Shown: positions 1 through 8,942, numbered from the stretch's first letter. The stretch is 64,000 bases of DNA from Bacteroides sp. 519 (GCF_010500955.1 NZ_QVMJ01000003.1:181520-245519); one strand, 5' to 3'. Numbers and translations: made by a program. Notes: generated by a model from the sequence alone, not told the origin.

Positions 1-999
1 AGAAGAAGTAGATGTTCTGTTACTGCTTGAAGAGCTGGAAGGCCTGCTTGTTGAACTGCTACTGCTGCTACTTGGTGCAGTAGTTGTAGTTGAAGGCCTG
101 CGGCTACTTGAATTACCCGAAGAACTATTGTTGGTCGAAGTAGACGGTCTGCTTACCGAGCTACTACTTGACGAAGTTGTAGTTGATGGGCGACGGCTTG
201 AACTACTTGAGTTACTTGTTGAAGTAGACGGTCTGCTTGAACTACTACCTGATGAAGTTGTAGTTGAAGGCCGACGGCTGGTACTACTTGAACTACTTGC
301 TGCATTCGATGGGCGGCTTGTTGAACTGCCTGACGAAACAGATGGCCTACGGGTACCACTTGAATAAACATCATCGTTTCTTCTAGGTGCAGTACTGGTG
401 TTGGGGCGTACTCTTACCGAACTAAAATCTGATTTACGTGTGTTATGATACACATTATTGTTTCTGATATAAACCGGTTGGTGATAAACAGCATGGTGGT
501 GGCGTCCCTGATAATAGCTAACATGGTCATGATGAGCACGGTAATGTCCGCCACAATAACTGGTATAGTGATAAGGTACCGGATAATAGAAATGATTAAA
601 GTTGGTATAAACAATATGGATACGGAAATTCCATTTTCTTCCATTGGTATAAACCGGACGGTAGAAGTACTCGGTATCCAAGAATCTGTAATACTGTGAA
701 TTGGTTAATACCCAACGCAAATCATCATTGCGAATATCTAACAGTTCATAATACCTGTCCATTGCCCACTCTTCACCTCTCATTACATCGTCCATTAAAT
801 AACGGATTGAGTAAATAAAGTCATAATTGATTTCGTAAGCATCATTATATTGGTTATTATTTAAATTCAATTCATAAGCCATTTTATCTGTAAGGAAGCG
901 TGTTTCTTTACGTACTTTGTTAGTGCTCATGGCGGCCATACTCATACTGCTCATGGCAGCTATTCCGATGGCAAATAAGGTTATCATCAATCGTTTCAT
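1..999 (-). CDS. Secreted Ser/Arg/Pro/Thr-repeat protein, 3' end outside the window
   Basis: An uninterrupted minus-strand frame starts at 999 and runs off the left edge (333 codons visible). The N-terminus is a signal peptide-like hydrophobic stretch (MKRLMITLFAIGIAAM). Residues about 30-115 are charged and Tyr-rich, with an FYRP motif; about 125-180 are His/Tyr-rich (HHDHVSYYQGRHHH). From about residue 205 to the edge the protein is low complexity, with recurring SRRPSTTTSS and SSRPSTSTSN blocks, so it is probably an exported surface or envelope protein with an unstructured tail. I do not recognise the family. The His-rich part could bind metal, but that is only a guess. Confidence 0.7.
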   Translation of the reverse strand, partial: MKRLMITLFAIGIAAMSSMSMAAMSTNKVRKETRFLTDKMAYELNLNNNQYNDAYEINYDFIYSIRYLMDDVMRGEEWAMDRYYELLDIRNDDLRWVLTNSQYYRFLDTEYFYRPVYTNGRKWNFRIHIVYTNFNHFYYPVPYHYTSYCGGHYRAHHDHVSYYQGRHHHAVYHQPVYIRNNNVYHNTRKSDFSSVRVRPNTSTAPRRNDDVYSSGTRRPSVSSGSSTSRPSNAASSSSSTSRRPSTTTSSGSSSSRPSTSTSNSSSSSRRPSTTTSSSSSSVSRPSTSTNNSSSGNSSSRRPSTTTTAPSSSSSSSTSRPSSSSSSNRTSTSS

Positions 1000-1046
1000 A
1001 ATTTCAACTTCTTTATAAATTAATACTCTCACTGTTTCTTATAATG

Positions 1047-1054
1047 CAAAGATA
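1047..1054 (-). promoter_or_regulatory. -7 promoter box (TATCTTTG)
   Basis: On the minus strand TATCTTTG fits the Bacteroidetes TAnnTTTG box and lies about 48 bp upstream of the start at 999. Confidence 0.55.
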
Positions 1055-1095
1055 TTGTCAGGAATTCCTTTGCCCTAGTGATTATCTCTAATCGT

Positions 1096-1944
1096 TCATA
1101 GGGATTTCCCTACAACTATTTCCAAACCATTCTCTTTTATTGCAATAAGTCTTTTCTTATATAAATCACCTACAGCCTTTTTAAACACTTTCTTACTAAC
1201 CCCAAAAGTATCGTATATTAATGCAGCATCGCTTTTATCAGTAAATGGAATAAAGCCTTTATTATCTGCAATGTATTGCAATAGCTCGTCCGAGAAATCT
1301 TTTACCTTACCTATTCCTCCTTTTTGCTGAATCAAATCAATCTTACCATCTTCGCGCACTTGCTTTATATATGCTTTCAGTGTCATACCGGTATAGAGGT
1401 TGGTAAATATCTCACTATCATACAATAAACCACTAAATTCATTGTCGACTATTGCTTTAAATCCTAAATCGGTTTTCTGCCAAATCAGTATATTTACTTC
1501 ATCGCCGGGATTATACTCGGGTATTTCTTTAGATAGATACCTGTCGACCTTTGCCGAGGCTACAATACGGTAACTTTCTTCGTCCAGATGCGCATGAATA
1601 ATATATTTCTTTCCTACCTGCATTTTCATTTTCTGTTCCGAGAAAGGAACAAACAGGTCTTTCATTAATCCCCAATGGAGGAAAGCACCATACTGGTTTA
1701 TCCATGCTACTTCGAGAAAAGCAAACTCGCCCACCTTAACCAAAGGAGTAAGGGTGGTAGCAATTAGTCGTTCTTCGTTATCGAGATAAAGAAAAACGTT
1801 TAACCAGTCGCCAATTTGTGTATTGGCAGGCACATAACGGGTGGGTAACAATATTTCGCCGGCATCATACCCATCCAGATAGATTCCAAAATCAACTTCT
1901 TTAACTACCTCTAATTGATTGAACTCACCTAACTTTATTTGCAT
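1096..1944 (-). CDS. cvfB: CvfB/YitL-like S1-domain RNA-binding protein
   Basis: This 282-residue protein has the layout of the CvfB family: tandem S1-like OB folds (segments around ILLPTRYVPANTQIGDWLNV and FAFLEVAWINQYGAFLHWGL) and a C-terminal winged helix (DALIYDTFGVSKKVFKKAVG-like segment). Members bind RNA or affect virulence-gene expression in Firmicutes; the role in Bacteroidetes is not settled. The frame is open 18 codons further upstream, but those codons form a hydrophobic stretch overlapping a TAGGTTTG promoter box at 1963-1970, so I chose the ATG at 1944, just before the conserved QIKLGEFN. Confidence 0.8.
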   Translation of the reverse strand: MQIKLGEFNQLEVVKEVDFGIYLDGYDAGEILLPTRYVPANTQIGDWLNVFLYLDNEERLIATTLTPLVKVGEFAFLEVAWINQYGAFLHWGLMKDLFVPFSEQKMKMQVGKKYIIHAHLDEESYRIVASAKVDRYLSKEIPEYNPGDEVNILIWQKTDLGFKAIVDNEFSGLLYDSEIFTNLYTGMTLKAYIKQVREDGKIDLIQQKGGIGKVKDFSDELLQYIADNKGFIPFTDKSDAALIYDTFGVSKKVFKKAVGDLYKKRLIAIKENGLEIVVGKSL

Positions 1945-1962
1945 ATATTCTTTAATTTTATA

Positions 1963-1970
1963 CAAACCTA
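1963..1970 (-). promoter_or_regulatory. -7 promoter box (TAGGTTTG) for cvfB-like gene
   Basis: TAGGTTTG on the minus strand, 19 bp upstream of the chosen ATG at 1944. It decides the start, because the longer reading frame would cover it. Confidence 0.5.
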
Positions 1971-2029
1971 CAATAAAAATAAGAATAACGAAAACCAAAC
2001 ATTCATTTTATTGTTTAAGTTATGAAAGT

Positions 2030-2134
2030 AGATTTAATGTGCCAATGTGAAAATATGCCAATGTGCCAATTACCATGCGGATACTGCAAATCAATTTTCA
2101 CATTGGCATATTGGCACATTGGCACATTAAATCT
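2030..2134. repeat. Inverted repeat with tandem 'gtgccaat' arms and CCATGCGG centre
   Basis: Arms of about 36 bp, built from tandem copies of ATGTGCCA-like units, are near-perfect reverse complements around a centre containing TTACCATGCGG at 2070-2080. It lies between divergent genes, so it is not simply a terminator. It belongs to the window-wide family also seen at 19583, 20827, 22334, 23644, 26663, 32774 and 33621. Confidence 0.85.
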
Positions 2135-2172
2135 TACTGAAGTATAAACCTAAACTTTTAAAAACAATAGTT

Positions 2173-3399
2173 ATGTCACAATTTTATGAATCACTGAAAC
2201 GCTTCGTAACTCCTGCCATGATAAGCAAAGCAGCAGGAGTTGTTGATGAAAAAGAAGCAAACATTTCAACCGCAGTATCCTCTATTTTTGCCAGCCTTTT
2301 AGGTGTTATGGGCAAAAAAGGTAATTCTCACCTCAAAAATATTCTCGATGAGGGAGGAAACTTGAATATACTGAAAAGTGTTGAACTTTTGTGTGAAGAG
2401 AACCCTAGTGAAAACCAAAGAAAACTTGGTGATGATTTCCTTCAAAACATTTTAGGCGATAAAGCTGCCGATTTCAGTAACTCGATTGCCAAATATGCAG
2501 GTATATCGAAAGTTGCTGTTAACAGATTGGTTTCAATGCTTGCACCTATAGTTGTTGGATACTTCGGTAAAAAAGTAGCGGTCGATGGATGGAGTATGCA
2601 AAAGATTCAACATGAAATCCAAAACCAGAAAAACAGTTTCATCGGATTGATTCCTGACGACCTGGCTCGCGGTTTTGGCATAAGCAAAGTCGCCACCAAT
2701 GGTAGTGAGCCTCAAAAACCTGCTAAAAAGAATGGTTGGATTACATGGGCAATTATCGTTTTGCTACTGCTTTTGGCTTTATTCTTGTGGCGTTCGTGCC
2801 GAAGTGGTAATTCAACCATCAACACCCAAAGTATGGTTATCGACACTATACGTCAGGCTCCTAGCAATGTGAGCACCGCCTCTTATACCGACGATACACA
2901 GTCGACAAACGTTGGTACAGCCACTCGTGCCGTTACTGCTGTTACCTTACCCAACGGAACTGTGCTCAATATTTACCGTGATGGTACAGAAGAGATGATG
3001 CTAAAGTATTTGAACTCTGACGAATACAAGAAAGCTACTGATAAGGATTTGCAAAACAGATGGTTTGAGTTCGATAACATCTCGTTTGAGCTTGGCAGTG
3101 GCAGCAAACTAAAAAGCGGTTCAAATCAGTTAGAAAATATAATTTCTATCCTCAAGAACCACAAAGATGCTAAGATTGCAATTGCCGGATTTGCCGATAG
3201 AACCGGTGGTGAAGAAATTAACATGGAGCTATCGCAAGAAAGAGCCCAAACCATTGAAAAAATATTCGATAATGCCGGAGTAGGTTCACAAGTGGTTAAA
3301 GCCAAAGGGTATGGCGAGGAGTATGCTAAATACAAAGCCAGCGCACCCGAATCGGATCGGGCTAAAGATAGGGATATTGCGTTGCGATTGGTGAAGTAA
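2173..3399 (+). CDS. DUF937-OmpA family inner-membrane/peptidoglycan-binding protein
   Basis: The 408-residue protein has three parts. Residues 1-170 resemble DUF937 (YidB-like, helical). A single membrane segment lies at about 188-207 (WITWAIIVLLLLLALFLW). A C-terminal OmpA-type peptidoglycan-binding domain spans about 295-408 (FDNISFELGSGSKL, then AIAGFADRTGGEEINMELSQ and ERAQTI). This domain pairing is common in Bacteroidetes envelope proteins. It probably links the membrane to the wall; the partner is unknown. A strong terminator-like hairpin follows at 3436. Confidence 0.85.
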   Translation: MSQFYESLKRFVTPAMISKAAGVVDEKEANISTAVSSIFASLLGVMGKKGNSHLKNILDEGGNLNILKSVELLCEENPSENQRKLGDDFLQNILGDKAADFSNSIAKYAGISKVAVNRLVSMLAPIVVGYFGKKVAVDGWSMQKIQHEIQNQKNSFIGLIPDDLARGFGISKVATNGSEPQKPAKKNGWITWAIIVLLLLLALFLWRSCRSGNSTINTQSMVIDTIRQAPSNVSTASYTDDTQSTNVGTATRAVTAVTLPNGTVLNIYRDGTEEMMLKYLNSDEYKKATDKDLQNRWFEFDNISFELGSGSKLKSGSNQLENIISILKNHKDAKIAIAGFADRTGGEEINMELSQERAQTIEKIFDNAGVGSQVVKAKGYGEEYAKYKASAPESDRAKDRDIALRLVK

Positions 3400-3435
3400 T
3401 AAGCCTTAAGTAGATAATTAGTTCAGGAAATTTTA

Positions 3436-3474
3436 ACCCTCCTTAGTCAATTGCGACCAGGGAGGGTTTTTGTT
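3436..3474. terminator. Rho-independent terminator-like hairpin
   Basis: AACCCTCC ... GGAGGGTT followed by TTTGTTTT. It ends the OmpA gene and can also serve the converging hipA remnant. Confidence 0.75.
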
Positions 3475-3488
3475 TTAAAGCAGATTCT

Positions 3489-4379
3489 TCATTGCTGCAT
3501 CAATATCGCAGATCTACTTTGAATAATTTGCTTATATTCTTCTTTCATTGGTTCAGGCAGGAAAGACGCATCTATAAAATCATACCATTGAGGTAGTACC
3601 TTCCTGAATTTCTCATATACATTTTCAATCGTCTTTTCGTCTACTTTAAAGGATTTTAGAAGATAATCGAAGTCTGCCCTTTTCAGTTTTCGTTTCTTAC
3701 CATTCAAGGTCAAAGCTAGTTCTTCATTATCTTCGGGTATAACTAATTTGGTAGATAACAAATCATAAGCAGGAGCAAAAGTATATTGCCCTGTACCTTT
3801 GTAAAGAGAGAAATTTTTCAAGTGCATATCTGCATTTCCTGTCAAATAGCAAAATAGTAGAACTTCAAAATAATTAATCAAGTCCAATACAGGATAAGCT
3901 GAATACTCTATAATTTTTTTGGCTATTTGTTCGTGTGAACCTTTATATTTCTGCTCTGTTAGCTTCTCCGTTAACTGGCACATATCTTCCATTGGTATTT
4001 TTTCGCCTCTTTTATCTCGGTCTATCCGTTTTGTGATATAAGCCAATGAACCATCTTTGAACCGTATTAAAGAATGAGGAACGGTTTTTATCTTTGCCAA
4101 CTCAGCCAAATGCATGGTTAAATCCTCATTTTCAGGAAGATTATCATATTCTTCGGTTTGAGGTTTCAGGATGTAACCACCCCATAAACCAACTATTGTA
4201 AAACGTTTCTCACCGTTTTTCTCTTTCTCTAAATCAACGGATAACTTCGGCTGTACACCTGTAATCGTTATTTGCGAACGAACAACCTCTAAAGCTAACA
4301 ATTCTATATCTGCTTTGCTATATGGAAGAACAGGAGGCGTTGCTGTTCCAAATATGTTTATTTTCGGGTATTTACGGGA
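3489..4379 (-). pseudogene. HipA-like Ser/Thr kinase, 5'-truncated
   Basis: The reading frame carries the HipA kinase core: ITITGVQPKLS (HipA activation and substrate region), a GGYILKP strand, GNADMHLKNFSL (catalytic HxxN region) and FAPAYDLL (DFG-equivalent). In frame, the sequence continues upstream of any ATG (FGTATPPVLPYSK, typical of Bacteroidetes HipA C-terminal proteins) until a stop at 4380-4382, with no normal N-terminus. Beyond that point a recombinase fragment begins on the other strand. The gene has therefore lost its 5' end, although a shortened product from a non-ATG start cannot be excluded. HipA kinases phosphorylate glutamyl-tRNA synthetase in E. coli; activity here is doubtful. 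Confidence 0.7.
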
Positions 4380-4385
4380 TTATCC

Positions 4386-4743
4386 TACTGTGATATAAAA
4401 AGTTTACGCAAAGAGCAGATATTGACGGATAACAAGGGCAATCAATGGTATGAGGGAACTGGCGAGGGGGTAAAGTGTTCAAAATGCTTTGCATGAATGT
4501 GGTTTGTTCCTATACCAAACAAATCGGAAAGCTCTGTAAATTAGATAAGAAGATGAGCCGCCACTCGTTCGGAACGACTATTTGCCTCTCGCAAGGTGTT
4601 CTGATTGAAATACTTAGCCAAATGATGGGGCATCGGAATATCAAAACTACACAGATTTATGCGGAGATTACAGGCTAAAATTGAGGAAGATGCAACTGCT
4701 TTCCAAAAAGATTAAAGATGATTATTTGCTGGCGGGTAGTTAA
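4386..4743 (+). pseudogene. Decayed tyrosine recombinase (integrase) remnant
   Basis: Three frames are needed to read it. First comes an SLRKEQILTDNKGNQWYEGT segment like the start of a Bacteroidetes integrase catalytic domain, then a stop. A C-terminal block follows with SRHSFGTT, GVLIEILSQMMGHRNIKTTQ and the tyrosine segment IYAEIT (the H-x-x-R / GH / Y part of the active site). A frameshifted tail (KIEEDATAFQ ... YLLAGS) ends it. The middle of the domain is missing. It marks an old mobile-element insertion next to the methyltransferase cassette. Confidence 0.75.
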
Positions 4744-4769
4744 TCAGGTAGATACCCAGATTTGCAAAC

Positions 4770-4796
4770 AGAGCCGTTCCCACAATGAACGGCTCT
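4770..4796. terminator. Hairpin downstream of the HEPN gene
   Basis: AGAGCCGTT and AACGGCTCT are perfect reverse complements around a 9-nt loop, 15 bp beyond the stop of the minus-strand HEPN gene. The U-tract is weak, so termination is only likely. Confidence 0.45.
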
Positions 4797-4811
4797 GCAT
4801 ATTTCAATGAC

Positions 4812-5546
4812 TTAGCTTGCTGCAATAACAGGAACTTTATATTTTTCGTCTCTTATATATGTTTCAATTGACATTATAAATTTCTCCAAGTGTTCAACAA
4901 TGTAGAGTTTCCACTCATCTAAACGATTATATGGAAAATCTTGCCCTATTTCTGCAAAAGACTTATCTCCGTGAGCTAACCAATTCCGATTTCGTTTTAT
5001 TTGCCTGAAAGCCTCTCCATGTGTGTTTTTATCAAACCCATTTTTAAGATTTCCAATATTGACCCCCAAATCAATTGCTGTATCCTCAATTGATTCTGCA
5101 TCTAATGTTCCTCCGTATTTTAAATAGTTAGAAGCCAATGATAAGGATTCACTAAAAATACGATTAGCAATTTCCATGAAACTTTTTACAACAGTTTCTT
5201 TTTTTATTTTCTCGTCATGCTTATAAACATTATTGAGCCAATACTTCTTAATAGCATCAATTACATCAAAATATTTCAATTTAGGGTTATGTCTATCCGA
5301 ATTAACCGCGTCGAAAATCGATGTAACTGAATTAAAAACAGTTGATTCCACAAGGTTGTATAATAATAAAAATGCGTTTGAACGTAATATATTTATTCTT
5401 CTACTATCAAAATTAATTTCTACAGATTGATTGCTTTCTATATTATGAGCGGATAATTTAGGTTTATCCAACTCTAATAATTGCAAAATCTCAAAATATG
5501 TATTGACTTCAAGAAGTCTTTTGTCAAACTCTTCCCTAATTGCCAT
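4812..5546 (-). CDS. HEPN-domain protein (MAE_28990/MAE_18760-like), putative effector RNase
   Basis: The 244-residue protein carries a HEPN-type R-x4-H motif near the C-terminus (RNWLAHGDKSF, around residues 194-204), the catalytic signature of HEPN ribonucleases. The rest is helical and lacks other recognisable domains, consistent with the MAE_28990/MAE_18760 HEPN group, which often sits beside DUF262 proteins in defence loci. Its start overlaps the DUF262 gene by 11 bp, so the two are co-expressed. I infer a toxin or effector role; the motif is what I can see directly. Confidence 0.7.
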   Translation of the reverse strand: MAIREEFDKRLLEVNTYFEILQLLELDKPKLSAHNIESNQSVEINFDSRRINILRSNAFLLLYNLVESTVFNSVTSIFDAVNSDRHNPKLKYFDVIDAIKKYWLNNVYKHDEKIKKETVVKSFMEIANRIFSESLSLASNYLKYGGTLDAESIEDTAIDLGVNIGNLKNGFDKNTHGEAFRQIKRNRNWLAHGDKSFAEIGQDFPYNRLDEWKLYIVEHLEKFIMSIETYIRDEKYKVPVIAAS

Positions 5547-6660
5547 AAGTCAAAGTGTTTACATCTACTCTTGAAAGAAGACAATCTCGAACAAACTCTA
5601 TTCTACCTATGAGTTTACTTTTATTGTTTGAAGAACCCGAAGTCACCCAGTTCAAGTATTCTTTTGATTCAAGCCACCTTAAATCAGGGTTTGCTAAACT
5701 AGGATTCTCTTTTAAAGCAAGACTCGTTCCAACAGCAATAGATTCAAACCGAACTTTAGGAATGGACTTTGAAGTTGCTGTTCTACGGAATCCATTCGGG
5801 AAATACAGGGTAATAAATGCCAGCGTATCTTTTATTATTTTTGTCTTTTCAGCTTTTTCTGCATCATTAAATGTATCTCCCTTTTCCTTGATATAATCAT
5901 TTAAAAATTCTTTAACAGAGTGCTCAAACTCCGTATATTTTTCGGTATAAGCAAAGAAGCGAGTAATTAATTCCTCTTTATCTCCTCTCAATTTTTCATC
6001 TTCTTTTGCTGCTGAAAACAACGATAAAAATTCAGGATAATTTATACACTCCAAAATGAAATCATAAAATCTATTATTTAGAAAACTTCCTTTCCTGATT
6101 TCAGCAGGAGATAATTTTTTGCCCGTAGAGTTTATTCTATTAAAAATATCTGCTCTTATTCCTTCATCAGCATCTTCGTCCAAGATGTATATTTTAAGGG
6201 ATAGATTATTAAATTTTCGTTGTCTCGAAATTTCCAATTCAGAAAACTTATAACCATTCAATGAATCTAACACTTCGAGATTATCCAATGTTAGTTGGTC
6301 TTTCACAAAAGCAATAATAGTTGATAAGCGTTGTACCCCGTCTAATAATTCTAAATTCCCCTCATCATCCAATAGAAATGCAAATAATGGCGGCATGGGA
6401 ATCCTCATAAAAATAGATTCAATAAATTTGGCTTTCATTTGGTCGTCCCAAACAAATTCTCGTTGAAATTCGGGAACAATTATTACGGAAAATTGCTCTG
6501 CTCCTTGTGGAATAAGCTCCTTATAGGTCTTGTTCGCTGACTTAGGAATAAACTTTTTAACAAGAACTTCGATAGGCCATTCTACCAATCTATAATTGTA
6601 GTCTTTCTCTGTATCTTTGATTTGTTCTTCAACTAAATCAAGTGCTATTTTTTCTGCCAT
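5536..6660 (-). CDS. DUF262 (GmrSD/ParB-like) domain protein
   Basis: The 374-residue protein has the DUF262 signature: a PEFQREFVWDDQMKAKFIES block, then LELLDGVQRLSTIIAF, which matches the DGQQR motif with Val in place of the first Gln, and FNRINSTGKKLSPAEIRKG. DUF262 is the N-terminal domain of type IV restriction enzymes such as GmrSD and provides nucleotide hydrolysis or nicking. No HNH (DUF1524) domain follows; the length matches stand-alone DUF262 proteins. It overlaps the methyltransferase by 16 bp and the HEPN gene by 11 bp, so the three act together. Confidence 0.85.
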   Translation of the reverse strand: MAEKIALDLVEEQIKDTEKDYNYRLVEWPIEVLVKKFIPKSANKTYKELIPQGAEQFSVIIVPEFQREFVWDDQMKAKFIESIFMRIPMPPLFAFLLDDEGNLELLDGVQRLSTIIAFVKDQLTLDNLEVLDSLNGYKFSELEISRQRKFNNLSLKIYILDEDADEGIRADIFNRINSTGKKLSPAEIRKGSFLNNRFYDFILECINYPEFLSLFSAAKEDEKLRGDKEELITRFFAYTEKYTEFEHSVKEFLNDYIKEKGDTFNDAEKAEKTKIIKDTLAFITLYFPNGFRRTATSKSIPKVRFESIAVGTSLALKENPSLANPDLRWLESKEYLNWVTSGSSNNKSKLIGRIEFVRDCLLSRVDVNTLTYGN

Positions 6661-7718
6661 GATTTATATTTCTTTAAATGCTCTTTGATACTCTGTGCAA
6701 CAATTTGTCCCAACATTGGAGGAACTGCATTGCCAATCTGTTTGCAAATAATGGATGTATTATAAGTTTCCATTGATTCAAAAAACTGATAATTTTCAGG
6801 AAATGTTTGCAATAATGCTGCTTCTCGTAAAGTAATTGCTCTATCTTGCTGTGGATGTCCAAAACGTCCATTTCCCAATCCTGTACAATGAGTTGTCATT
6901 GTAGGCGAAGGCTTATCCCACCTCATTCTGCCATAAACGCTACCATATGTTTTACCCGAATCTTTTTTAAAACATTCGGGTAATAGTTCTTTTGGCCAAT
7001 CTTTCCAACCACCACCCTCTTTAGTATATCTAAGGCGTTTAAGATTTAACGCATTTAATAACCTTGCCCTATGTAACGGGTCTGCCTTATCATATTCCCC
7101 TGCTTTTACAGGGTTCAAATGACCAATAGCATCTCTTACTGTAACATAGTTTTCGGGGGTATGAGTTGGGGTTAATAAGGATATTTTTCCAAGTTTTGAT
7201 GCTAAAAGGACTAATCGTTTTCTTGTTTGTGGAATGCCGTAGTCAGGACAATATACAATCTTATAATCAATATGGTAATCCAAAGATTTCAAGACATTTA
7301 TAAAATCATTGAATATAGATGACTTATTAAAATTTAGAAGTTGAGGAACGTTTTCCATTGACACTATATCAGGAGAACATTCTTTTATTAATCTGGAAAA
7401 TTCATAAAGTAAATTTACCTTATGCTCATCTTTTTGCTTTATTTTGAAGCTATATGAAGAAAAAGGCTGGCAAGGAGCACAGCCTATCAATATTTTGATA
7501 TTTTCACCAAACAAAGAATTCAATTCACTACCTTTTAGCAGTGTAACATCTTTGTGGTGAAATTTTGCTTTGTTGTTTTTTTCATAAGCATATTTGCAAT
7601 TCAAAACATTGTCATACCCAGCCACAACATTAAAGCCCTCTATCACAAATCCATGTGATAGCCCACCAATTCCACAGAAGAGGTCTATAACTGCAATGTC
7701 GCTTTGCTTTTTCGCCAT
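6645..7718 (-). CDS. DNA (cytosine-5)-methyltransferase
   Basis: All main C5-methyltransferase motifs are present in 357 residues: I (DLFCGIGGLSHGF), IV with the catalytic Cys (GCAPCQPFSSY), VI (SMENVPQLL), VIII (QTRKRLVLL), IX (LREAALLQTFPENY) and X (GNAVPPMLG). The target-recognition region lies between VIII and IX, so the site cannot be read off. The frame is open 16 codons further upstream, but a TACCTTTG promoter box at 7734-7741 lies inside that stretch, so MAKKQSD at 7718 is the better start. It probably protects self DNA for the DUF262/HEPN pair downstream. Confidence 0.9.
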   Translation of the reverse strand: MAKKQSDIAVIDLFCGIGGLSHGFVIEGFNVVAGYDNVLNCKYAYEKNNKAKFHHKDVTLLKGSELNSLFGENIKILIGCAPCQPFSSYSFKIKQKDEHKVNLLYEFSRLIKECSPDIVSMENVPQLLNFNKSSIFNDFINVLKSLDYHIDYKIVYCPDYGIPQTRKRLVLLASKLGKISLLTPTHTPENYVTVRDAIGHLNPVKAGEYDKADPLHRARLLNALNLKRLRYTKEGGGWKDWPKELLPECFKKDSGKTYGSVYGRMRWDKPSPTMTTHCTGLGNGRFGHPQQDRAITLREAALLQTFPENYQFFESMETYNTSIICKQIGNAVPPMLGQIVAQSIKEHLKKYKSWQKK

Positions 7719-7733
7719 ATATGCATTTTTTTG

Positions 7734-7741
7734 CAAAGGTA
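7734..7741 (-). promoter_or_regulatory. -7 promoter box (TACCTTTG) of the methyltransferase operon
   Basis: TACCTTTG on the minus strand, 15 bp before the ATG at 7718, giving a short leader. It is the only good promoter match ahead of the three overlapping genes. Confidence 0.55.
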
Positions 7742-7909
7742 CAAATTTGCATCGAAAAATTCTCACTTGTCATCTAAATATTTAAAAGACGAAATAGTTG
7801 CTTCTGTGTACCAATCCCCTGCATATTTTTTTCCTTTGTTTATCTGTTAAACACCCCTCTTATGGAAAGAATGAATAAGGCAATACTTTGGGGGAATTTA
7901 CTCTTTTTG

Positions 7910-8215
7910 TGAAACAAAAAGGAAGAAATTCTTCCAAACGATCGCCATGATTATGTGTCAATAATATTAGATCTACATCTTGGATAATATCTTTAAATCA
8001 ACTAAAGGACTTTTTGCTGTTCCTGTTATTGACCATAGAGCACCTTTAGGAGAAAACATTGGGTCAACTAATATCTTATGACCCGCATAATTAATCGTTA
8101 CTGTTACACTTCTGATTAGCCTAATATTTGCTTCTGCTTTTAAATTTACTTGTGTGTGTGAGCTTGTATGCAAGCCAGCATGGCAAACATAATCATTGCT
8201 GTCTTTAAAAAACAC
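7910..8215 (-). pseudogene. Metallo-beta-lactamase-fold hydrolase fragment, frameshifted and truncated
   Basis: The frame from 8215 gives VTINYAGHKILVDPMFSPKG, typical of the first strands of UlaG/RomA-type MBL-fold hydrolases, and stops early at 7973. In the next frame the sequence continues as DIIQDVDLILLTHNHGDRLE, carrying the THxHxD-type metal motif (THNHGD). After about 25 more codons the homology is lost. A one-base shift plus a 3' deletion leaves no full enzyme. Confidence 0.6.
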
Positions 8216-8593
8216 TTTTTAATTATTAAATTTTAACAATGCAAAAGTAGATGTGGCAGAAAATTTACAGGCTACCAAATAACTGCAATTAAATACCATT
8301 TTGATAACCAAATACAAACTGAGAGGTCGTTTGGAATTTGAAAAAAGCATTAAATGGTTGGATTCCGAGAAATTAAGTTTATCAGTAATATTATGATTAA
8401 TATTTATCTTTGCATTTAAGCTATTTGAAACAGTGAGAAACTAAGCAGACCGAAGAACTTCGCTCGTTTCTAAATCATTACCTATTCTACTTTTCCGGTT
8501 TATTAAATACTTGTTATATAGCGAAATAGCAAACAAACGCATCTTATTGATGAACACCTGCAAATGTACTGTACATGTAAATCTTAGCTTGTT
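8216..8593. other. Intergenic stretch with an orphan promoter box
   Basis: No gene is supported here. TATCTTTG at 8405-8412 (+ strand) is a good -7 box with no coding frame behind it. Downstream lies a short CGAAG-AA-CTTCG hairpin near 8452-8464. It may be a relic of a gene lost in the rearrangement, or drive a small RNA; I cannot tell which. Confidence 0.3.
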
Positions 8594-8819
8594 TCATGGT
8601 TCTATAAGACTGCTTCTATCCATTGGTACAACACCAAGCTGCATCCCGAATAATTTTAGTACCTGATTTACTTTATCCATTTTCAGGGTTTCTTTTCCCT
8701 GCTCTAATTCACGTAAAAAGCGAAGTCCTACGCCTGCTTTTTGTGCAAGCTCTTCTCGTGATAACCCCAAGTGCTTTACGCTTGGTTTTCACATATTCAT
8801 TCAATGGTAAATTATTCAT
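8594..8819 (-). pseudogene. HipB-like XRE-family antitoxin/repressor, frameshifted
   Basis: It starts MNNLPLNEYVKTKRKALG, then the frame must shift by one base at the CCCC run 8764-8767 (+ strand) to continue LSREELAQKAGVGLRFLREL and EQGKETLKMDKVNQVLKLFG, ending near GVVPMDR. That is the helix-turn-helix of HipB antitoxins. One G too many explains the break, so it is either a recent frameshift or an assembly error. Its natural partner hipA lies 4.2 kb away at 3489-4379, with the defence island in between. Confidence 0.7.
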
Positions 8820-8825
8820 ATTTGA

Positions 8826-8920
8826 TACCTTTTCGGGTACAAATATAAGAGTATTATTTAATAAATACCCGAAAGGGTGCTAAAATTGGCACTAAAACAA
8901 AATAATACCCGAAAGGGTGC
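8826..8920. promoter_or_regulatory. hipB operator array and promoter
   Basis: Three palindromic sites share the core TACCCGAAAGGGT-like sequence: 8827-8840 (TACCTTTTCGGGTA), 8866-8880 and 8906-8920 (ATACCCGAAAGGGTGC). The last two are exactly 40 bp apart. A minus-strand TATATTTG box lies at 8840-8847 between the first two. The arrangement fits autorepression by the HipB-like protein. The same TACCCGAAAA element recurs at 4364-4373 beside the hipA breakpoint. Confidence 0.6.
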
Positions 8921-8942
8921 TGACGCATGCAATTTCTGCAAG

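Noticed and set aside
128..699. Long open frames on both strands rich in Leu/Val or Ile
   Set aside because: They are out-of-frame readings of the Ser/Arg/Pro-repeat and His/Tyr-rich gene on the minus strand (1-999).
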